DNA of 64,000 nt from assembly GCA_907163345.1 (NCBI GenBank), contig CAJQUN010000024.1, forward strand, positions 7,192,001 to 7,256,000, written 5' to 3'. The notes under the pieces are model-generated. The model ran no database searches, was not told where the DNA came from, and worked only from the letters and a program-made list of their open reading frames with translations. Of this stretch, positions 57,774-64,000 are shown piece after piece. The position numbers were made by a program, and so were the translations under genes. Position 1 is the first letter of the stretch, and the number at the start of each line of letters is the position of its first letter. Source of the stretch: Haberlea rhodopensis. Taxonomy: Eukaryota; Streptophyta; Magnoliopsida; Lamiales; Gesneriaceae.

Positions 57774-59033
57774 CAGGGGCGAATCTAGGAATTTGATAGG
57801 GGGCAAAAGTTAATTATATAAAAATTAAACCAAAAGTTCATGAAAAACATCCGACTTTAAATATTGTAAAAACCATTAGGTTATTAGGTAAATAATTACA
57901 ATGCGATTATTTCAAGAAAGGAACCTGTTTGATTCAAGAAATGATACACTTTTCGAGTTTAATTGTAATAATATAATATCATAATGCTCAGTTAATTGAT
58001 ATTCAAGGAATAAACGTGCTCAATTTCAATAAAGGCGAGAGCATGTTCTTTACATGTTTAAAATACTCACTCTTTTTTTTTGGAGAGAATTACAATAGTG
58101 CAGAGATTATAATAGAGTACATGTGGTGATATGTTTTTGTAATTTATTGATATTTTATATTTATCCATTAGTGAATTGTCAATTATTACTATACTGAGTG
58201 GTATTCCGGATTGAAAGGAAATAAACAGTAAATATGAATTGTTTCATATTGAAATATCCTTTTTTTTTTACAGAAAAAAAATTTGACAACAAAAATTCAC
58301 TGCGGATGTTTATGTATCCTTACAAAAATTAATGCAACGAAATAAAAGGACAAATTTCCAAAGAATTGACAGAATCCGACATCCCCACATCGTAGAACAT
58401 GGACCAAAATTAAAAAGCTAGGAACAAAACATGAAAGAACAAAAATACATTGGCACGTAGTTCTCACGAAGATTTGAACTCTAACCCCAATGGTAGGGGT
58501 GGGAATCGGGACGGATTTCGGGGAATCGAGATATTTGGGTTTGGATAATCGGGTATCGGGATTACTAAAGATATACCCGAACCCGAATATGTCGGGTACC
58601 CGAAATTCGGGTTTCGGATACCCGAAATCGAGTTCGGGTACCCGAACATTGAATTTTTATTATTTTTAATTTTTTTAAAGAAACACTCTTTAGATTTAAA
58701 CCTAAATTTTTTTTATTTTTATTTTTAAAAGGAAATCGGGTTCGGGTACCCGAACCCGAACAATTTTTCTCTCAAACCCCTACCCGAATCCCGTCCCGAA
58801 CCCGCCACTACCCGATCGAGTAATACCCGATTATCCCGAAAAACCCGATTCCCTATCCGATCGGGAAATACCCGATGGGGTCGGGTCGGGACCCAAATTC
58901 CCGAACCCGTTTCCCACCCCTACCCAATGGGACGGGTCAATGTTGTTTATATTCATTGTAACAAAATATATAATAACATATTATTTTGAGGGGTGCATAT
59001 GGCCCCACTCAAACATATGTACATTCGTCAATG
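57774..59033. mobile_element. Non-autonomous hAT-like element
   Basis: The element is bounded by an 8-bp duplication TCTATCTT (57766-57773 and 59034-59041). Its left end CAGGGGCGAATCTAGG and the inverse of its right end CATTGACGAATG match imperfectly. The CAGGGGCGRATCTAG end is widespread in plants. No transposase is present. Another element (58494-58922) sits inside it. Confidence 0.55.
58494..58922. mobile_element. hAT-type MITE with TAGGGGTGGG ends
   Basis: This 429-bp element has inverted ends (TAGGGGTGGGAATCGGG; the other end differs at one base) and a perfect 8-bp duplication CCCAATGG (58486-58493 and 58923-58930). The interior is full of CGGGTACCCGAA palindromic units around an AT-rich centre. 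It has no coding capacity and would depend on a hAT transposase in trans. The TAGGGGTG end is shared with the autonomous-type hAT at 36.5 kb. Confidence 0.93.
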
Positions 59034-59041
59034 TCTATCTT

Positions 59042-59912
59042 TAGTATATTTCAAATCCATCACAATTACCAGTATGTTAGTAAATTAATAAAGATGTGAA
59101 TTTGAAATACATCAATATAAATTCATTCAAACAAATAAATAAATTTGAAATGAATGATTCGAAATATATATTTCAAATCTCTCAATCCAAATGTACCTTA
59201 AGTGTTTGTTATTAAAATAAAAAGTAGTTCAATGAAGTTCACTTTATTATAAAATTGTCAAGGAAATCAAGGACCCATAATCTGCTCAACATACATTGGA
59301 AACAATTTCCGTTGAATATATTATTTTAGATAATAGTATACAAAACATGCTGCATGGTTTTGTACATTTATTTGGTTTGCGGTTTCGGTTGAAATAATTA
59401 TCAAAATCTTCAAAAAGAATATGTTCGGTTAATCCACATCTCCTTCGTTCACCAGCAAACTCAGCCGCTAGATCAGCATGACCTTCGTTACTGCAATTGT
59501 AATGGTGCGTACTAAGTACGCATGAAGACGAAGAGATAATTATAAATTGAGAGAAATAATTAGAGAGAGAATAAAATAGAAAGGGCCGTTAGCCTTTTTT
59601 CAAGAATTTTAGCATCACAAACAAACAATTTTATCTCAGCCTTAGATAACTCATTAGTGTACATGAGATCGGTACATGGGTAAATCAGTTTCGGAAAACC
59701 AGCGCCCAAAGAGCTTACCACCTCAAAAAATATCGTATATACATCAAGAATCGTCAAGAATCAGCGAGAATAAAGTAACAAAGTAGGATATAGCATCATC
59801 TTGCTTAAGGTGATCTGAGCAACCAACGGTGTAATCCGATTGGAATGGTATCTGTAACCCCTACCTATACTTCAGCCGCCGAATAATTATAATTCTGAAA
59901 CAACTTTTGGAA
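59042..59912. other. Intergenic, 3' flank of the TBL gene
   Basis: AT-rich DNA. The right part probably includes the TBL 3' UTR. No further gene is recognised. Confidence 0.45.
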
Positions 59913-62900
59913 CTATATTTGTGCAAATAAAATTTCATTCCAAGTATCCGGAACACCTGGTAAGCACCAATGCAAGCAATCCTGTACCCCAGGCGTCGCT
60001 TTAATGCTGTAACGCGAAATATGACCCTCGTCTCTAAGCTGAGACAACGCTGTGATGTCTAAAAGTTTAACGCTAGTTCCATTCACTGCTCCTGAAGTGA
60101 GAGGATCACCTGATTCATCCTGCAAAACTTCCTTGCCACTCGATAGAGGGGTAGTATTGTCACAAGTACCTCCAGTGTTCCAGTCTCCATTGAAAAAATG
60201 CCTCGGGGATATAGATCGATAAAATGCTTTGAGGCCTGGAAATTTTGGGAGCTGAGAATCCACCCATTTGACTATACTGTAAACTGTGAAGTCTTTAGCA
60301 CCCCCAATATTTGCAATCTTCCTATCGGTATTGGGAACGCCACCAACATACATGATCCATCTATTGGCCTTCAGTTTTCCTCTATTCCAATGGTGTCCGG
60401 TATTAAGGACAAGAATATCGAACCTGTGGAGAAATTGGCGTAAAAAGGCAGGAGGTCGATCCAGGTGCATGGCAAAATCAGTAGTCGGGTCAGAGATGTT
60501 AATAGGCTCTAAGTCACAAAGACTGGCCGACCAGTAGTAAAGAATGGTGGTGTTGGTACTAGGAAACCGATAAGCCCATCCATCGGGCCTTGCAGAACCA
60601 AGAGCTTTAACAAGACCATACTCATGCCCCACGTCGACAACATCCGATGTTTCTTTGCCGCCTGTCACCATGCACATGAGAGACTGGAATTGTTGTCTTC
60701 CCAATGAATCGCCAACAAATGCTAGAGTTTTGTCCTGCATTCTGCAGGCGATAATGACATTTGAGAACTTTTTCTTTTTTGAGTAAACAGACAAGCTGGA
60801 AATTCATGTCAACATTCCTACTGATATGCAACATATTTTTTTATTAAAAAAATCTCTTACTTAGATGAAATAGGACAAATCTAAACATTGAATTTTTTTT
60901 TTTTGCATGCATCATAGTGATGAAGGCAAATGCTAATGGACTGGGATGATTCATATTTAGGGAGCTAAAACAAGAAGCAGAAAATATTATATCAAAATTG
61001 CATATATCACAATTGAACACGGATAACAGTTGACCTTGTGACACCATTCTCACCAACTTTGTTAGTGATATAATTACCGGTAAACAAGCGAAGAGAAAAA
61101 TATCCATCCAATTTCTTGCAATTTTAAGTTTCGACAAGTAAATACTGAACTTTGTTAGTCATACCTCTCTAGGAACTTGGAAGCCGTGAATTCTACCATA
61201 TCACAGTCATTGGGTTGCCATCGTAATTTTTCATAGTCAAAGTCTTTCCGCTGTGTGAGACGACAAGACCACATGGGCGACAACCATTGATGGCAATCAT
61301 AGCCAGAATATAGAGGACGGCTATCATCAAAGATCCATTTACCTTTGGCGTAATTACAGCCTGTAGACGTAAGCAATGTCAGCAATATCGTAAAATATGT
61401 TTCAACCATTGTATGCAACACTTTTTCATTATATTAAAGATACCAACCGCACACGACAGAAAGGGATAATTGCATACATAAGAGACCAAAACCATGTTAA
61501 GTCAAAACCTTTTGAATACTTGAATGAAAAATCCCTTTAATGTTATTGTTTGCTTATCCACAGGGATAGTGGGAGCTCATCCAGAATCTACTTTTTTTCT
61601 GATGATAATCAGTAATCCATGTACTATACGTGTGGTATAACTTCATGCAATCAAGTTGGTGCATCTATTAATAAACCCTTAGTTTCTAGTAACTTAGGTC
61701 ATATTGAGAGAAAGAGGTGCACGCTTTAAACACCATAGTTCTTTTGGTATGATCAAAAGGTCATCGCCTTATCACAAGCTATAACCAGTAGCAATCATGC
61801 AATTCAAATATTTCAGCCATAAAGTAGCCTAAGCACAATGTTTCGACCGTTGTTCAAAGAGAAGTGATTATTGTTCCCAACTGTCTCCTTCCCGGTAATT
61901 ATACCGAATTACAACTAACATGTAACCCTAGCTTTGATCGCAATTATAGGACTGAACGATTCTATCGCTCTTCCAAAATATATAGCCTGCGATAATGGTA
62001 ACTCGAATCATTAAGACTACGCCAGAAGACCATGCTCCGTGTCTTTTATTGCTTTACTAGCATGGGTAATTACCATCCCCCAAAAACTTTTCATCTGGCC
62101 TTCATATTCAATTATGGTTATCATCATTTGGTTTTCAATTGAAGGAACTTGGTATATGACCTTTCTTTGTACGGACTTTCTTTTCAGTTGCCGCCGGAAC
62201 GTTAATGTTTTGCTCGTTCTTGAGAAATGGCTCTTCAATTGTGGAGTTCACTGGTGCTGCCAAATGCCTCTCACCTTCTTTCGATTTATTTTTTCCAACT
62301 GAATGTTCTTCTGCTCCAGTTATTTGAAAAGTTCTTGGAAGGTTTTCTGCACAACAGAAGAATTTCAAAATCTGGGGCCTGCCAATTCAGATATTGTTTG
62401 CCATTGTTCGGTCTGAAAAACATGAATTCGTTTAAGAGAATCCATAAGTGCTTCGGAAAAAGCTTGACGATTTCTATAAAATAACCGAATGCTGATTACA
62501 AAAAAGAATGTTGGATTGGAGGTGAATAAAATTTGAAAAGGATCCTAAACCATGGAGATGTCGTATAAAAATCATATCACCAGGCGAAAACAATCTAATA
62601 TACAAGGACAACTAGAAAAACAGACTTACATATGACAAAAATACCATATGACCAAAGAAGTACCTAAATGTAAAATAAATCCAAGAGCAACAAGGCATTT
62701 AAAGACATAAGGAACCAATAATCTCCTATACAACTCGCAATCATAACAGAGTCACTGTTATAGCAAACATACACACAGATATGAATACCAACCTTTGTTT
62801 GCAGAATTTGTATTTTCAATTTTTCCTCTCGCTACAGTAGTATCTTTTGTACCATTTGCACCCACTAATTCATATCGGTTCTCCTCATTTTGTTCAGAAC

Positions 62901-63585
62901 TATTTTTTCCACCTAACATTTCCATTAAATCTGCTTCATCTGTAACAATCAGATGAAATTCATCATCAATAAGAAGTCTTGATATCAGATGTGATACGAG
63001 GCATACAAGAATGGTGAAATGAATACCTGGCTTCAAGAATTTGTTCTGCAGGGAAATATTTAGAAGCAACTACTAAGGAAAATTCTTAAACAGGACCGTT
63101 ACATAGTTTAGCTGACTTACTTATAAATTGAATACACTCCAGGGAAGGCAGTCCTTGAAAGATTAACGATTCACTTTTTCTTCAATAAATATAGTTATTT
63201 TTACGTATCTACCATTCATTTTCCCTTAAATAAATGGTTCTGAATTTATTGTTCGTGATTGTGTGAAAGTATACCAGCTATCAAAGATATGCATAAAATT
63301 GGTAATGTTCATATTCTACATAGGTTGATCATGTTTGTGATATCAGATTGAGATCATGAAAAGAGACACACCTCGATCTACCTTCAAGACAGGACTTTGA
63401 GTTGGGACGAAAGAGGTCAGAAATATGGTCTTCTTCCATGTCAATGCAAGCATCATTGCACACACCAAACCGAGGAGGATAAAAGAGACTTGTTGAACTT
63501 TTAGTCCATATATGCCTCGCTTCATCCTTGGTAATTCCAAGTGAAAGAGATTTAAATTCACCTCAATATCAAAACACTTGGACAT
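59913..63585 (-). CDS. Trichome birefringence-like protein (polysaccharide O-acetyltransferase family)
   Basis: Five exons (63585-63372, 62939-62793, 62346-62161, 61360-61165, 60741-59913) give 523 residues, or 503 if translation starts at the in-frame MKRGIYGLK at 63525, which looks more family-like. TBL proteins transfer O-acetyl groups to cell-wall polysaccharides such as xylan in the Golgi. One N-terminal membrane anchor (VSFILLGLVCAMMLALTW) is followed by a variable linker. The TBL domain follows: CNYAKGKWIFDDSRPLYSGY, MWSCRLTQRKDF and YEKLRWQPNDC. The catalytic GDS is in AFVGDSLGRQQF (258-260), and the C-terminal DxxH is DCLHWCLPGVPD (D502, H505). Motifs are intact, so activity is plausible. 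The linker best fits the TBL14-16 group. The exon 3 donor (GTCATA) is weak and should be confirmed by RNA. Confidence 0.92.
61730..61940. repeat. Dispersed repeat copy in a TBL intron
   Basis: Phrases such as GATCAAAAGGTCATCG, CAAGCTATA, GTTTCGACCG and CCTTCCCGGTAATTAT resemble the repeat at 14.5-15.0 kb. The copy is degenerate. Confidence 0.35.
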
Positions 63586-64000
63586 CTACTAAATCGAACG
63601 TCTATAAACTGTCACACAGTACAAAAACAAAACATGCCACAACCAATAGTCCACGTTATTGACTTCTGAAGTTCCATAAACAGCATCCAAACCCAAAGTT
63701 CTGCAAATTCAGCATGTAAAATACGCAACAGCAATTTAACTTTACCTTATGAGAAGATGAAAATCAAAGTAGGCCAAGAGGAAGACCCATGAGGAAACAA
63801 TAAACGGTATTATCGACCTTCTAATATTGAGTACATAAATCATTGGTATTGGAATCAGTCAACAATTACAACGTGGAAAGCAGTCCAATTTGTTTTTTCT
63901 TCATAGTTTTCTCGTCATGTTACATGAATGTAAGTCACAAAATAATGGAGCATTATTCTATTCACGCACGAAGTGCTCAACATTACTGAAACCACCACCA
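63586..64000. other. Upstream region of the TBL gene
   Basis: Promoter or 5'-UTR territory of the minus-strand TBL gene. No coding sequence is recognised to the window edge. Confidence 0.4.

Noticed and set aside
1..64000. CRISPR arrays, bacterial operons, phage or plastid insertions
   Set aside because: No spaced direct repeats of CRISPR type and no bacterial gene organisation are present. The genes are plant nuclear with introns, and no plastid gene block was recognised.
1..64000. A new multi-gene system or metabolic cluster
   Set aside because: Neighbouring genes belong to unrelated pathways, and their orientations and spacing do not suggest coordinated function.

Overview
The window is nuclear DNA from a flowering plant, most likely a eudicot. 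It has intron-containing genes with GT-AG junctions, plant-specific families (JAZ/TIFY, DREB/ERF, trichome-birefringence-like, Rboh, clade-type polygalacturonase), AT-rich intergenic DNA, and nested Ty1/copia, Ty3/gypsy and hAT elements. I cannot name the species. Two gene-bearing flanks (about 1-25 kb and 43-64 kb) surround a transposon-dominated centre (about 26-43 kb).

Left flank. A broken eIF3k fragment (902-1531, minus) is followed by a 12-exon gene (3608-14097, minus). That gene encodes a roughly 1,708-residue fusion of an alpha/beta-hydrolase-like domain and a CPBP/CAAX-protease-like membrane domain, and both modules lack expected catalytic residues. Next comes an N-terminally truncated NADPH-oxidase (Rboh) pseudogene (15458-22910, plus), split by a copia element (17367-22357) with a perfect CTAGG target duplication. 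A small two-exon gene (22926-25473, minus) has a reading-frame problem at its splice junction.

Centre. A Ty3/gypsy element with 1 kb LTRs but only about 1.2 kb of interior (27732-30930, duplication CATCC) sits in older repetitive DNA next to an exactly 80-bp tandem array. A truncated copia piece (about 31606-32522) and a related near-complete minus-strand copia (34386-42918) follow. The latter carries a 3.0 kb hAT transposon in its reverse-transcriptase gene (36502-39542, 8-bp duplication GGCGTGTC). Its outer LTR is truncated about 260 bp from a DREB-type transcription factor gene.

Right flank. The genes are an intronless AP2/ERF (DREB) gene (43179-43679), an intronless UTP18 gene with a 5'-UTR intron (47343-49052), a 5-exon JAZ repressor (50587-51765, minus), a 5-exon membrane-anchored GH28 polygalacturonase-like gene (53840-57400, minus) and a 5-exon TBL acetyltransferase-like gene (59913-63585, minus). 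A hAT-type MITE sits inside a larger hAT-like element at 57.8-59.0 kb. The exon phases of the four large spliced genes close exactly, so local base accuracy looks good and the frame breaks elsewhere are more likely biological than sequencing noise.

The genes act in unrelated pathways (ribosome biogenesis, jasmonate signalling, stress transcription, cell-wall polysaccharide modification) and do not form a cluster. I see no clear new multi-gene system. The strongest leads are the predicted double pseudoenzyme, the nested-transposon stratigraphy, and the palindromic or tandem sequence modules in the LTRs.
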